Shown in pieces: positions 1-10,084 of a stretch of 64,000 nucleotides of DNA; position 1 is the stretch's first letter; each line of letters begins with the position of its first letter. This DNA is from Ctenosaura bakeri (lineage: Eukaryota > Chordata > Lepidosauria > Squamata > Iguanidae), in assembly GCA_948474755.1 (NCBI GenBank), contig CAOLHI010001042.1:248001-312000 (forward strand), read 5' to 3'. Under the pieces are notes generated by a model. It was not told the DNA's origin. It worked only from the letters and a program-made list of their open reading frames with translations, and searched no databases. Position numbers and translations under genes: made by a program.

Positions 1-323
1 TGCTGTGTAATAGCCACTGACTGGTCAGGTGTTCTCTTTGCTCTTGCCCCTCCCCTCTGGGAGGAATCACCTTTCTCAAGAAGGTGACTGGAAATAGCTA
101 GAATGCCAGCACTCAGCACTCCTCTGTCTGAAGGGAAAATATCAGTAAGCCTTTTACTTTGTCTTTTTTTCTTTACCCTGGGTGTGTCAGGGCCAGAGGC
201 AAGGGAATGAGAGGGGGAACTCCAGAGAGGAATGGGAGGAGGGTCGCAAGGGGGAGTTATTCATGTTTTTTCCACTTTCATGAGGGTTCTGTGCCCCAAA
301 CTCTCAAGAATGTGGAGGGGCCA

Positions 324-325
<2 letters not shown>

Positions 326-373
<48 letters not shown>

Positions 374-374
374 G
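326..374. repeat. (AT)n microsatellite
   Basis: A near-pure run of alternating A and T of about 49 bp, with one G near its right end. The sequence from 1 to 325 and from 375 to 720 shows no recognisable gene or repeat; short frames crossing the tract translate it as alternating Tyr-Ile and are not genes. Confidence 0.97.
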
Positions 375-720
375 GCTGAGATGTGTTGGGTTTGTTCAAA
401 TTACAGAAAATAAAATAAATTCAACTTCTTTTTTCCTCGGATTCTACTGGATGCTCCCTGGGATTTGCCTCTTCTGCTTCATGCACACATACTTTTCCCT
501 AATATGCAGTACGTTTTTGACCATTGCATAGTACTTACATTCAGTCCATAGTAGGGAAGTGATTCCTCACTAATTTTATTCTTGAAGGAAACATTTTTAG
601 CAATTTTCTTCTAGCAAATTTCAGCAATTTCCTACCAGCTGCAAGCTAGTTTTTGAAACCTGCACTGTTTGCTATTTGGAACATATTCTGCACTAAATTT
701 GTATGTGATCTTGCCACTAC

Positions 721-917
721 ATAGCATGGTATAGTGATTTGAGAACTAGACTATAACCCTGGAGACCAGGGTTTGATTTCCTGTTTGGCCAAGGAACCCC
801 TTGGATGACTCTGGACACATTGCACACTCTTAGCCTTCAGAAAACCCTGTGATGGGGTTGCCGTTGGATCACCATAGGTCAGAAATGACTTGAAAGCACA
901 CAACCACAACCACAACC
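721..917 (+). mobile_element. Sauria-type SINE (tRNA-derived, Bov-B-like tail)
   Basis: A diverged tRNA-like head (GTATAGTGATTTGAG, then CTGGAGACCAGGGTTTGATT around the B box) is followed by a body ending in CATAGGTCAGAAATGACTTG and a simple CACAACCACAACC tail. The segment before the tail resembles the 3' end of Bov-B/RTE LINEs, as in squamate Sauria SINEs. This is an old copy with many substitutions. The family name rests on memory of the general structure. Confidence 0.75.
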
Positions 918-1087
918 AGGACAGAAAGGATATTTGATAAGATTCCACCAGTCCCCCCAAAAAATGTGTTTCTTGACTGTTGGGAAACTCTACAGACAAG
1001 AATCCTGGAATGATGGGAATCTTTGAAGTTCAGGAATTAGTCCTCATCAAATTCTCATGTGGGACTTTTTTTGTACAGAAAACATCA

Positions 1088-1312
1088 TATTTTGCCTAAA
1101 CATTAAGGAGAACTTTTTCACTATAAAAGTAATTTGATAGCTTAATAGATTTCTTCAGAGGGTGGTGGAGTCTCCATATTTGTAAGCCTCTAAATAGAGA
1201 TTGGACAGTCAACTCTGAAGAGTGTTTTAGTTTTGTATTCCTGTATGGTAGAAGATTGAACTTGATGGCTTTTGTGGTCTACTCCAGCTCTGAGATTCGA
1301 TGGGTATACAAT
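1088..1312 (+). mobile_element. CR1 LINE fragment, old, 3' end
   Basis: Contains CR1 3' landmarks in order: AACATTAAGGAGAACTTTTT, GAGGGTGGTGGAGTCTCC, CCTGTATGGTAGAAGATTGAACTTGATGGC and TGTGGTCTACTCCAGCTCTGAGATTC. It is much more diverged than the copies at 8339, 19553 or 24738, so it is an older insertion. No open frame remains. Confidence 0.8.
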
Positions 1313-1958
1313 TCTAAGTCTGCAGCTGCAAATAATCATGAAAAATTGCACAGCATTCAAAGATTTTCTCAGAGTGAGGGGAAAAAATGTTAAAATTGCT
1401 TCCTTCAACAAGAATGTGAGTGAGGTATTACGCCCCTAGTTGATATGGTCAGGAAAGGGCAGCTTCAGCGCTCTTGTCAGTGGTGAAACTCATCAGATGT
1501 TCTTAGTCCAGTCAGTCTCTTGGGCTAATCTATCTCCTGAAATTGCTGTGAGAATAAAAATGAAAATATTCCCAAGTATACTGACCTGAGCTTCTTGGAG
1601 GAGTAGGAGAGTACAAATGTCAGAGTCGTAACAATGCTGAAGCTGTGCTCATGGCTTCTTGTCATTGGTTTGCCCATTTAGGAGTTCACCAAAGTGGACT
1701 GAGCAAGGTTGTCAATTCAATCATCTCTCACCTTCCAAAAAGCAATCATGTCCATGTTGTGCTAAAGCCATGCCCAGGGCACAGGAAATAATGACATTGT
1801 ACTGCTTGACTGTTGTTAGATGACATATCTGTACACTACAATCTGGATTTAATAGCCTCTCCTTCTACACAAGGAATTCCAGAAATTATTTGTGGAAGGA
1901 GGCTATCAAGTAGGGGTTGCAATCCTTTTGGTCTTATACATTTATATGCATCCATTTC
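1313..1958. other. Unique-looking non-coding DNA
   Basis: I see no conserved reading frame, recognisable repeat or RNA gene here. Base composition is moderate and there is no CpG enrichment. Confidence 0.5.
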
Positions 1959-1959
1959 A

Positions 1960-2114
1960 TGATGGACTATGACCCTGGAGACCAGGCTCTGATTCCCTCT
2001 TCAGTCACAGAAACTCACTCAGTGACGCACACTCAGCCCCAGAAAACCCCATTGGTAGCTTTGCTGTAGCATCTTCATAAGTCAGAAATGACTTGGAAGC
2101 ACACAACAACAATG
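1960..2114 (+). mobile_element. Sauria-type SINE, 5'-truncated
   Basis: Begins within the B-box region (GACTATGACCCTGGAGACCAGG), then the AACTCACTCAGTGACG body, then CATAAGTCAGAAATGACTTGG and GCACACAACAACAA. Same family as the copy at 721-917, but the A-box part is lost or unrecognisable. Confidence 0.75.
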
Positions 2115-2214
2115 AGTGTTGACCCACAATTCAACAATTGATTTAATGGGTATACTCTAGTTCAGGTTAACTCACAGGACTGGAGTCATTCAGTTGTGCT
2201 TTCTCAGATGCTCT

Positions 2215-2292
2215 GTAACTATTCATTTATTCACTCATTTATTTATTGAATTTATATCCTGCTTTCCCCCTAAATGGGATCCAAGGTAGCAA
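2215..2292 (-). mobile_element. L2-like 3'-end fragment
   Basis: TTTATTTATTGAATTTATATCCTGC followed by CCCCCTAAATGGGATCCAAGG is the reverse complement of a common sauropsid retroelement tail (GAGTCCCATTT...GGCGGGATATAAAT). L2 LINEs and tRNA-L2 SINEs both carry this kind of tail, so the parent is not certain. Confidence 0.5.
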
Positions 2293-2520
2293 ACTATTTG
2301 TTGGTGCCTTAAATGTATCACTTGATTCATGGAAATTATTGAAACGGCCACTGTGCTTTCTCCATTCACAATGAGGCAACAAGCAGGCACATCGGCAGAT
2401 ACACAATCATTTTCACAGTGTCAGTATTCAGCAGAAGAGTGGGGTGAACCAGCCACAAATTGGCTATGCAAATATAGACTTACCCTACATAAGCACAGTG
2501 TAGGATCTTGGCCAGGGAAT
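2293..2520 (+). repeat. Interspersed repeat X (ends GTGTAGGATCTTGGCC)
   Basis: Shares a colinear series of landmarks with 6160-6430, 30580-30995 and 36966-37268: GTGCCTTAAATGTATCACTTGATTC, AGGCAACAAGCAGGCACATC, GCAGATACACAATCA, TATTCAGCAGAAGAG and finally AAGCACAGTGTAGGATCTTGGCC. I do not recognise the family. No coding potential; inverted termini were not seen. Confidence 0.7.
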
Positions 2521-2596
2521 TCTCAAAACTTTCCCAAAATTTCAGCTCCTAGGCTTTTTCTCCCTAGATGTGGAGAGAAAATTAATGATAAGAATA

Positions 2597-2623
2597 TGTG
2601 TGTGTGTGTGTGTGTGTGTGTGT
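2597..2623. repeat. (GT)n microsatellite
   Basis: About 13 GT units, flanked by TATTTTGTGTATGTGTACACACACA, which makes a short purine-pyrimidine alternating region of about 55 bp. Confidence 0.95.
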
Positions 2624-2799
2624 ATTTTGTGTATGTGTACACACACAGTTACATTTGTGAATATACATTAGTTTGCAGCGTAGATCTGGAGACGTTCGTA
2701 GAGATGCACTGCCTTTCTGAGTGGGGGCGGGATGCAATTCAAGAACAAAAAATTGATGGTTCTGAGGAGAACTACAGAGACAATGAAAAGACTTGTCAG

Positions 2800-3012
2800 C
2801 AAGCCAAACAAGGAAAGGCTGGGGAAGCTGGGAATGTTTAACCTAGAAAGAAAGAAGAAGATTAAGAGGGAACATGACATGCCGCTATAAATATATGAAA
2901 GGATGCCAGAAGCAGGAAGGAAAACGTTTACTCATCTTTTATCCTCTGAGTATAGCACTGGGAGCAATGGACTTAAATTACAGGAATGCAGATTTAAGCT
3001 GAATTTTCAGTC
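2800..3012 (+). mobile_element. CR1 LINE fragment, old subfamily
   Basis: Recognisable from GAAGCTGGGAATGTTTAACCTAGAAAG, AAGATTAAGAGGGAACATGA, ATAAATATATGAAAGGATGCC, GAGCAATGGACTTAAATTACAGGAA and TTTAAGCTGAATTTT, which correspond to the C-terminal reverse transcriptase region of CR1. The frame is disrupted. From 3013 to 3332 I see no further feature. Confidence 0.75.
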
Positions 3013-3332
3013 AGGGCCAGAGGCAGCTGGTAGCTCTGTGGCACTGGGATGGTGAATATATGGTGGGCTTTATGGGGACTACTCAGGATTTATGGAAACT
3101 ATCCATGGTACTGAATCCTATTTCTAGAATGAATTCAGCACTATGGATAGCTCCCATGCAATGCTACTGAAAAAGCAGTGTGGATTCACCACTTCAGTGC
3201 AATGGAGCTACTGGCCACTGCAGGTCAGGATAGCAAAGGCATTGACTATTGAGAGAGGAAATCTTTCTCCTCCTTGGAAGCCTTCATGGTTAGACTGATC
3301 AGGCACCACTAGAGTTTGGAAAAGGTACCTTC

Positions 3333-3408
3333 TTTGATTTTGCTGTCACTATGTAACTTCAACTTCTCTCCAACTCATGGCAACTTTATCATAGTATGCT
3401 TTGTTCTT
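3333..3408 (-). mobile_element. Sauria-type SINE, 3' half (split by CR1)
   Basis: Reads as the reverse complement of the Bov-B-like SINE tail: GCTGTCACTATGTAACTTCAACTT, CCAACTCATGGCAACTTTATC. It pairs with 4041-4176, which carries the rest of the same SINE in the same orientation. The CR1 between them inserted into it. Confidence 0.6.
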
Positions 3409-4040
3409 AAGCCAAGAAAGCCAAGAAAACCAATGCAATTCTCAGCTGCATCAATAGCAGTATGGTGTCTAGATCGAGGGAGGTGCTGGTACCACTCTAC
3501 TCTGTTTTGGTTAGACCCCATCTTGAATACTGTGTCCAGTTCTGGGCACCCCAATTCAAGAAGGACATGGTCAAGCTGGAGCAAGTCCAGAGGAGGGCGA
3601 CCAAAATGGTGAGGGGCCTGGAAGCCATGCCCCATGAGGATAGACTTAGAGAGCTGGGTGTGTTTAGTCTGCAGAAGAGAAGGTTGAGAGGGGACATGAT
3701 AGCCATGTTTAAATATTTGAAGGGATGTCATGTAGAGGAAGGAGGGGGCTTGTTTTCTGCTGCTCCAGAGACCAGGACAAGGAGCAATGGATTCAAGCTG
3801 CAGGAAAGGAGATTCCAGCTGAACCTCAGGAAGAACTTCCTGACGGTCAGGGCTGTCCGGCAGTGGAATATGCTGCCTCAGTGGAGTGTTCTGGAGTCTC
3901 CTTCCTTGGAGGTTTTTAAGCAGAGGCTGGATGGCCATCTGCCGGGAGTGCTTTGAGGGTGTTCCTGCATGGCAGGGGGGTTGGACTGGATGGCCCGTGT
4001 GGTCTCTTCCAACTCTACATTTCTATGATTCTATGATTCT
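3409..4040 (+). mobile_element. CR1 LINE, 5'-truncated, young
   Basis: Starts abruptly in the reverse transcriptase C-terminal coding region and runs to the octamer tail TTCTATGATTCTATGATTCT. A frame at 3462-3956 (164 aa) reads [20 protein letters not shown], then [47 protein letters not shown] residues and [13 protein letters not shown]. This is the CR1 C-terminal domain downstream of the polymerase. The copy is close to those at 19553, 24738 and 34090, so the insertion is recent. It is not an active gene: the endonuclease and polymerase motifs lie upstream of the truncation. Confidence 0.95.
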
Positions 4041-4176
4041 AATGAAATTTATTGAAAAGGGGTTTGCTATTGCCTTCCTTTTAGGCTGAGAGTGTGTGAT
4101 GTGCCCAAGCTCACCCAGTGATGAACAAGGATTTGAATCCCCATCTCCTGGAGTCTACTCCAAGTCCTACTCCAAT
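4041..4176 (-). mobile_element. Sauria-type SINE, 5' half (split by CR1)
   Basis: Continues the SINE that starts at 3333: GGGGTTTGCTATTGCCTTCC, AGGCTGAGAGTGTGTGATGTGCCCAAGCTCACCCAGTG and GGATTTGAATCCCCATCTCC are the reverse complement of the SINE body and B box. Confidence 0.75.
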
Positions 4177-4755
4177 ATTCATAGAATCACAGAATCAGAG
4201 AATCAGAGAGTTGGAAGAGACCACAGGGCCACCCAGTCCAACCCCCTTCCATGCAGGAACCAACATCAAAGCACTCCCAACAGATGGCCATTCAGTCTCT
4301 GCTTAAAAACCCCAAAGAAGGAGACTCTACCACACTCCCAGGCAGCATATTCCACTGCTGGACAGCTCTGACCACTGAGAAGTTCTTCCTGAGATTTAAG
4401 TGGAATCTCTTTTCCTGGGGTTTGAACCCATTGGTCCTTGTCCTAGTCTCTAGAGCAGCGGAAAACAAGCCCACTCTCTCCTCGACATGACATCCCTTCA
4501 AATATTTAAACATGGCTATCATGTCCCCTCTTAACCTTCTGTTCTGCAGACTCAACATACCCAGTTCCCTAAGCCAGCAATTTCAGTCAGTAATCCCCAA
4601 AGTTTACAGAAATCAGCTTTTTTAAAGTCTAGAATGCATGTCTGGCTACACTTGGCTTCTCCTTCCCACTGAATGACAAATTCCAATAGAGCATCGTCAC
4701 TTCCACCTAAAGATTCTACCACTTCCATCCCATTAACAAGGTCATTCAAACTACA
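4177..4755 (-). mobile_element. CR1 LINE, internally deleted
   Basis: On the minus strand the 3' tail is at 4177-4215 (repeated AGAATC units) and the C-terminal coding region runs to about 4568 (88-aa frame 4292-4558 with [19 protein letters not shown]). It then joins directly, at about 4570-4590, to sequence matching the endonuclease-reverse transcriptase linker (65-aa frame 4552-4749: VNGMEVVESLGGSDDALLEF, FKKADFCKLW). Compared with the long copy at 24738-27790, about 1.8 kb including the polymerase core is missing. The endonuclease SDH reads SDD here, so a key residue is lost. Confidence 0.85.
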
Positions 4756-5007
4756 GCATACTGATTCTACTACAACACATTAGTTTAAAGAATTATACTG
4801 CACTGGTTGTCCTGTTTGGACTACAACACTCAAAATCCCTCAACCAGTATGGTCATGGGACTGTGGAATTCTGAGAACTTCAAAAAGATATCTTTTCCTT
4901 TGCTCTGGCCATAACTAATCCATGTCAGGTATGCACCCTATCTATCTGGCTGCTAAATAAGACCAAAGTCAATCTAGACAGAGTAGAGATGAGAATTGTG
5001 AAGTTCT

Positions 5008-5122
5008 TCAGATGTTGGACAGCAAGTCCAAGTAGCTCTCAGACAAAGAGGTGGAGGAGGAGAAAGGGTGAGAGATGAAGTCTCAGCAACATCCAGAAGG
5101 CTGCACGATTCCCACCCCTGAT
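5008..5122. mobile_element. Old palindromic MITE-like repeat
   Basis: Ends are partly complementary: TTCTTCAGATGTTGGACAGC at the left, and CAGCAACATCCAGAAGGCTGCACGATTCCCACCCC at the right. The right end matches a very common reptilian hAT-type MITE terminus. From 4756 to 5007, TTGGACTACAACACTCAAAATCCC looks like another decayed fragment of the same class. Confidence 0.5.
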
Positions 5123-6159
5123 CTAATCTAAGAATCCCAGCAAGAAGTTCCAGTGGTCCACTGGAAATTGATCTGCCTTCTCATTGGCTGTAGAAATTGG
5201 AGTAGAAGTGAACTAAGTGGCCCTCAGGATTTCTCCTTTGGATCCTGCAGAATTCACATACTTGGAACATCCAGATCTCTTTTCAAAATACTCCAGTCCA
5301 GGCTTGTTTGCAAGGGGAGCTCCATCCAGGTCATCAAAGTGCCCCCCCCATACATACAAAGACAACTCCGCTCACATCATCTTCTTACTATTTGTTTTCT
5401 CCAGAAATGTTATTATGAATGGAATATCTTTGGGTGGACTTAAATGAGACAGAACCTGAGGTTGTAGGCAGATTCTGAAGTCTGATGGTCCAAAACCAGT
5501 TGAATTCCTGTCTTCTGTACACTTTCTTGGAAAACAATGGCCTGGATCCGCCCCCTTTTAAGTACTAGCTAGAGTAGGCCCACTGAATCAATCGGACTTC
5601 ATGTTTCTTTATCATTCAACCACTGATCCAATGGATTTTCATTCGGTGGGAGTAATCATCAGGATTCTAGCCAGATAGTACTAGTGATAGTCCAACTGAC
5701 TCTGTATTGTGAATCAAAGTACTATAAGTTCAGACAAAAATTCTAGTACTAGGTTTCTCAGTACCTTCTCTTTTAGTGAACATGCTTTATTCAAATGGGA
5801 TGTTTAAAATGGCACTGTTTCCTAAACCCATATGTCTTGACAGAGTCTTCCCATCACATGTTCTTTCTTTAGAATGAAAGAAAAGCAATACCAAATCTAG
5901 AGTACAGACAGGGGCTAAGGGAACAGCCCATATATCAGCAGTATCTGTATATCACATGAGGAATTTTGCAGTCTAGAAGAAGTCCACAGGGCCAGAATGA
6001 ATGCTTCTAATTTTTCTCACACACTGGGACAACTTGTCAAGAAAATTATAAACCATTATGAGATTTTACAAGATCCCTTAGGGTTGTTTCTGAAAAATAA
6101 AACACATGGCTAACCTCCTGTTGGTATTGGACACACACGTTAAGTTCCTTTGTGCATTT
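5123..6159. other. Unannotated non-coding DNA
   Basis: No repeat family or conserved frame recognised. The frames at 5153 and 5217 overlap in different phases and neither resembles a known protein. Confidence 0.5.
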
Positions 6160-6430
6160 TTGACCACAGCATAATGTCCTAATTCAGTGCTCAGCTGCAC
6201 AAGGAGAGTCCCACAAGTGTAACTGTTTTCAGTTCAGTTGCACATTCTTGGGTAATGCATAACTATTCATCAAAGCCTTCAGTGTACTACCTGATTCACT
6301 GGGATTGCAGAATGAGTATGAACATTCACAGACACACAACTGTTTGTACAAAGCAGAAGGGTGGAGTAGCACAATCATAGTTACATAATTACATATAACC
6401 CATAATTACATGAGTATAGATTCACAGTAC
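6160..6430 (+). repeat. Interspersed repeat X
   Basis: Shares GTAACTGTTTTCAGTTCAGTTGCACATTCTTGGGTAATGCAT, CATCAAAGCCTTCAGTGTACTACCTGATTCACTGGGATTGCAGAA and AGCAGAAGGGTGGAGTAGCACAATCA, in that order, with 36966-37268 and 30580-30743. The terminal GTGTAGGATCTTGGCC segment is not present here. Confidence 0.65.
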
Positions 6431-6452
6431 ATAAGCCAATGTTTTTGCACAG

Positions 6453-6480
6453 GTGTGTGTGTGTGTGTGTGTGTGTAAGG

Positions 6481-6519
<39 letters not shown>
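6453..6519. repeat. Compound microsatellite (GT)n(GA)n(GACA)n
   Basis: About 12 GT units, a short AAGG spacer, 11 GA units and 5 GACA units. The frame crossing it (6439-6621) is low complexity and not a gene. Confidence 0.95.
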
Positions 6520-6639
6520 TTAAAGTGTGATAAGATGACACCAAACATGTGCAGACATTCTCATAATATCACCCAGTTGGGAAAAATGTTTGAAATGTTC
6601 CAGTCTTGCATCCAAAGATGAAATAAGTAAAGCACTATA

Positions 6640-7140
6640 TTGTGGGAAGAGTAGTGGGGCCCACAATTCCAAAGTAGTGGGGGGTCACAATTCCGAGTTT
6701 ATAGGACTGAATCTGGTGGTACATGTGAGAATTATGAACCTATTATGTTTAACATGCAAAGAGACCAAAGCCTCAGTCCAACATCCTCTTGGTGTAGCAT
6801 GGAGTAGCACCCACATATATAGAGAGGCTACATGAGTGCTAAGCAACCACCATGCAAAACAGCAACATTGCACAACACATGCCAATGACCAGGTGCCATT
6901 GCAAAATGCACAGTATACAATGCACAACCACAAAGTAATATGGAATACCTAACCACAACACATAATGTACAATATGCAACTTGCAGAGGCACGACACAGC
7001 AAAATGTGCTATCTACACAACTCCACTTCCATCACGATTTGCCAAATATGTCAGTTGTGCAATGGCAACTTTTTGGTCCTACCTGCCAAACAGCATTTTG
7101 GCCAATGTTTGAATTTCAGTGCTATCACCGGCTGCAGTAG
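6640..7140. repeat. TGCACAAC/ATGCACA-rich degenerate tract
   Basis: Short words such as GCACAACACATGCCA, TGCAAAATGCACAGTATACAATGCACAACC and ACAATATGCAACTTGC recur irregularly. Similar patches occur at 16910-17390, 33195-33450, 61360-61560 and 62340-62600. It may be an old degraded tandem or interspersed repeat. Confidence 0.4.
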
Positions 7141-7169
7141 ACCCATTAAACTCACCAGAGCTTTCTTCT

Positions 7170-7601
7170 AAAACTGGCCTGGAATAATAGGCCTGGAAAC
7201 CGTACCCTATGAGAAGCAGCCTAAGGAGATGGGGATGTTTGACCTGGAGAAGAGAAGGGTAAGAGGTGACATGATAGCCATGTTCAAATATCTGAAGGCA
7301 CGCCATTTGGAGCAAGCTTGTTCTCTGCTGCTCTAGAGACTACAAGACAGAACAATGGATTCAAATTAATAGAAAAGAGATGCCACCTAAAACTTAGGAT
7401 GAACTTCCTGATAGTAAGAGCAGTTGAACAGTGGAAAACATTGCTGCCTCAACAGAGTATGGTGGAGTCTTCTTCTTTGAAGGTTTTTAAAGAGAGACTG
7501 GATGGTCGTCTGTTGGAAGGACTTTGATTGTGTCTTCTTGCATGGCAGAACGGTGTTCAGTTGGATGGCCCTTGAGATCTCTTCCAGCTCTAAGGTTCTA
7601 T
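7170..7601 (+). mobile_element. CR1 LINE, 3' end, older; interrupted by LTR
   Basis: Runs from AGGCCTGGAAACCGTACCCTATGAG through GACATGATAGCCATGTTCAAATATCTGAAGG, GAACTTCCTGATAGTAAGAG, GGTGGAGTCTTC and ATCTCTTCCAGCTCTAAGGTTCTAT. The tail resumes at 8950 (CTATGATTCTC) beyond an inserted LTR. The 69-aa frame at 7318-7527 is its C-terminal coding remnant. Confidence 0.9.
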
Positions 7602-8949
7602 TGTTACCACAGTTATGATATGTCTGGTGAAAGCACTAGATATCTCTTGATATCAAATAATTTGGCCTTTACTTGACCTTTCTCTGCCACTCTACTCCAT
7701 GTGTTTGCAGAGGTCCACCGGACAAGCAAGTATTAGGAGTGGCAGTTAATGGTTGTAAATTCCAAACCTCATTTAGGCAGGCAACTTAAGCTTCTCCGAT
7801 GCTTCAGCGAACACCTTTTTGCAAACATGCCTTGCTCAGTACGAATCTACACAAAGACGAATGGCCGAATGCCAAACCATTCCTTTATGTTGGGCCATCT
7901 GCATACTGGCCATACTATTGTCATCAAGTGCCGATCACGTAAAACATGACCTTTTCCAATGCCTTTGTCCCGCTCTAAAATTCCTTTGTTCTCACCGAGC
8001 ATGGCATGGCCTGTAGGTACAATCCACCCTATAAAAGCCCCCAATTCCGAGTGCTCCTCAGATCACTTGCTTGGACTACTTTGGACTTCCATCCAGCCTT
8101 GCTGTCGGTTTGTCCAGTGAACTCCCCTCAGCAAACCGCACTGAGCTTTCCTCCCTGCAACCTCCACTTCTCTCCAGGACTACGAGACTAAGTGTCATAT
8201 TACCTATTCCTCCAAAACTCTCCACTTCTATTTCTCAGTTAGTTAGTGTATGCCATGTCTTTCGTGTTGTTTGTTATCAATAAAGATATTATTTGTTGCT
8301 TTCAACTGTCTAGCCGCTCTCTGACCTGATGCTGTAGACATAGAATCATAGAAATCTAGAGTTGGAAGAGACCACACAGGTCATCCAGTCCAACCCCCTG
8401 CCATGCAGGAACACCCTAAAAGCACTCCCGACAGATGGCCATCCAGCCTCTGCTTAAAAACCTCCAAAGAAGGAGACTCCACTACACTCCGAGGCAGCAG
8501 ATTCCACTGCCGGACAGCCCTGACTGTCAGGAAGTTCTTCCTGAGGTTCAGGTGGAATCTCCTTTCCTGCAGCTTGAATCCATTGCTCCTTGTCCTGGTC
8601 TCTGGAGCAGCAGAAAACAAGCCCTCTCCTTCCTCTACATGGCATCCCTTCAAATATTTAAACATGGCTATCATGTCCCCTCTTAACCTTCTCTTCTGCA
8701 GACTAAACATACCCAGCTCTCTCAGTCTATCCTCATAGGGCTTCATGGCTTCCAGGCCCCTCACCATTTTGGTCGACCTCCTCTGGACTTGCTCCAGCTT
8801 GCCAATATCCTTCTTGGTCTAAAGATCCTAGCTAAAGTTTCCCTGCCTCTCGTTCGCTGAAGAGAGTTCTCGAGTCTAATTTCCCCCATCTTGTGTTTTA
8901 TTTCATTATTTGGGCGCCTCTCCTGGGACCCCCAACATACAGGGTAACA
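7602..8949 (+). mobile_element. Solo LTR (family 1) with nested CR1
   Basis: Bounded by TGTTACC at the left and GGTAACA at the right, with 4-bp target duplication CTAT at 7598-7601 and 8950-8953. It contains a TATA-like CCTATAAAAG near 8029 and a poly(A) signal AATAAA near 8279, so it reads as a plus-strand U3-R-U5. No primer binding site or gag, pol or env sequence flanks it, so it is a solo LTR. Without the minus-strand CR1 at 8339-8818 it is about 870 bp, matching copies at 10839, 19028, 29695 and 42908. The 4-bp duplication fits a gammaretrovirus-like ERV, but the family is not identified. Confidence 0.88.
8339..8818 (-). mobile_element. CR1 LINE, 5'-truncated, young, inside LTR
   Basis: Minus-strand CR1 beginning with its tail at CATAGAATCATAGAAATC and running to GCTCCAGCTTGCCAATATCC. 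A 128-aa minus frame at 8381-8767 holds the C-terminal domain ([43 protein letters not shown]) without a stop. It interrupts the U5 part of the LTR between GCTGTAGACA and AGATCCTAGCTAAAG, sequences contiguous in the other LTR copies. Confidence 0.93.
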
Positions 8950-8959
8950 CTATGATTCT

Positions 8960-10000
8960 CTGAGACTACAAATCTATGCCTAGAAATGCATTGTCTAGAT
9001 CTCAATCCCTGCAACAGGGAAGGTGAAAGACAGCTCAGAGTTGGGTGGCTGAACTGGCATCCTAGGTTGTCAGAAATCTGGCATTTGGGCAGATGGGCAA
9101 AGATGAGTGGCAGGTTGGGGGATGGACGAAGCAGATTCTAGACCTTGTCCAAAGAAATATAAAAATTCTTTATATTCCTGATATGAAAAAAGAGAGCAAG
9201 AGAGCAAAGAGAAGGGTGGGGAAAGCTTGAGCCAAGATTGATTCTTACCTCATATCATTAAAAAATAAATTGCAGGAGCACTATAACATAAAGTACAAAT
9301 CAATCATATTTTTAACACCAGAAATAACCTAATGAAATACAAGATTGATTCTGAATACGGGTGTCTTGGTGAGGACCCAGCGGGAATTGATTACGAAATT
9401 GAATGTCTGGGAGCTGATAAGATGAATTTGGAATAAATCTTACTTTTAACTACTCGCTTTTTATATTCATAAAAAAAGTAAGATTGATTCCAATCAAAAC
9501 TTCCACTCTGAAAAAGAAAAGAAAAAAGTGTGTGGGGGGAGAATAAAGAAGAAGGAAACGGCAACAGTTTCGATTTGTAAAAACCCATTTTTCAGGGGAA
9601 GAGCGTTGAACTTCTGAGCCTGTCTCAGCCCCAGCTTCACACTCCCCAGAGAGCAAAAAAAAAAAAAAAAAAGAGACACAATATTTCTGATTTATAGCAT
9701 GGAATGAGACAGTAATGATCATCATAATCAGGATGAGAAGAGGGAGTGAACCAAGAGTAGGTTCTCTCTCTCTCTCTCTCTTCCTTGTTGATAGATTAGG
9801 TGATAGAAAGGGCTGAGAACAAGCGCTGGAGTCTCATCTTTCTTTCTCATGAGCTCTGCAAACTGTACTGGTTTCACAGATAAAATCAGATGGGGATAAT
9901 GGGTGTGTGTGAGATGGGGATGCTAGTCCAGAGGGCTGAGAATTAGGTGGCCCCTGGGCCGTAGGTGGTCCCCAAATTGCCCCTGACCCTCTGACTAATT
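8960..10000. other. Unannotated AT-rich DNA with simple runs
   Basis: No gene recognised. Contains an A-run of 18 at 9655-9672 and (CT)n at 9764-9781. Minus frames at 9391-9725 overlap in different phases and are rich in Phe and Ser from the homopolymers. Confidence 0.6.
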
Positions 10001-10004
10001 TACT

Positions 10005-10080
10005 TATTTTGATTGACTGGTTTTATTTATATGCCGCCATTCTCCTTATACAGAATACAACACAGATTAAAAACATATTA
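10005..10080 (-). mobile_element. L2-like 3'-end fragment
   Basis: ATTTATATGCCGCCATTCTCCTTATACAG is the reverse complement of an L2-type retroelement tail. Short and diverged; the parent element is uncertain. Confidence 0.4.
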
Positions 10081-10084
10081 AAAA

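Noticed and set aside
2329..2841. 170-aa plus frame
   Set aside because: Runs through repeat X, a (GT)n tract and a CR1 remnant; a chance frame.
7602..8949. Complete endogenous retrovirus between LTRs at 7602 and 10839
   Set aside because: The 1.9 kb between them is other repeats and unique DNA with no gag, pol or env; each LTR has its own 4-bp flank, so they are independent solo LTRs.
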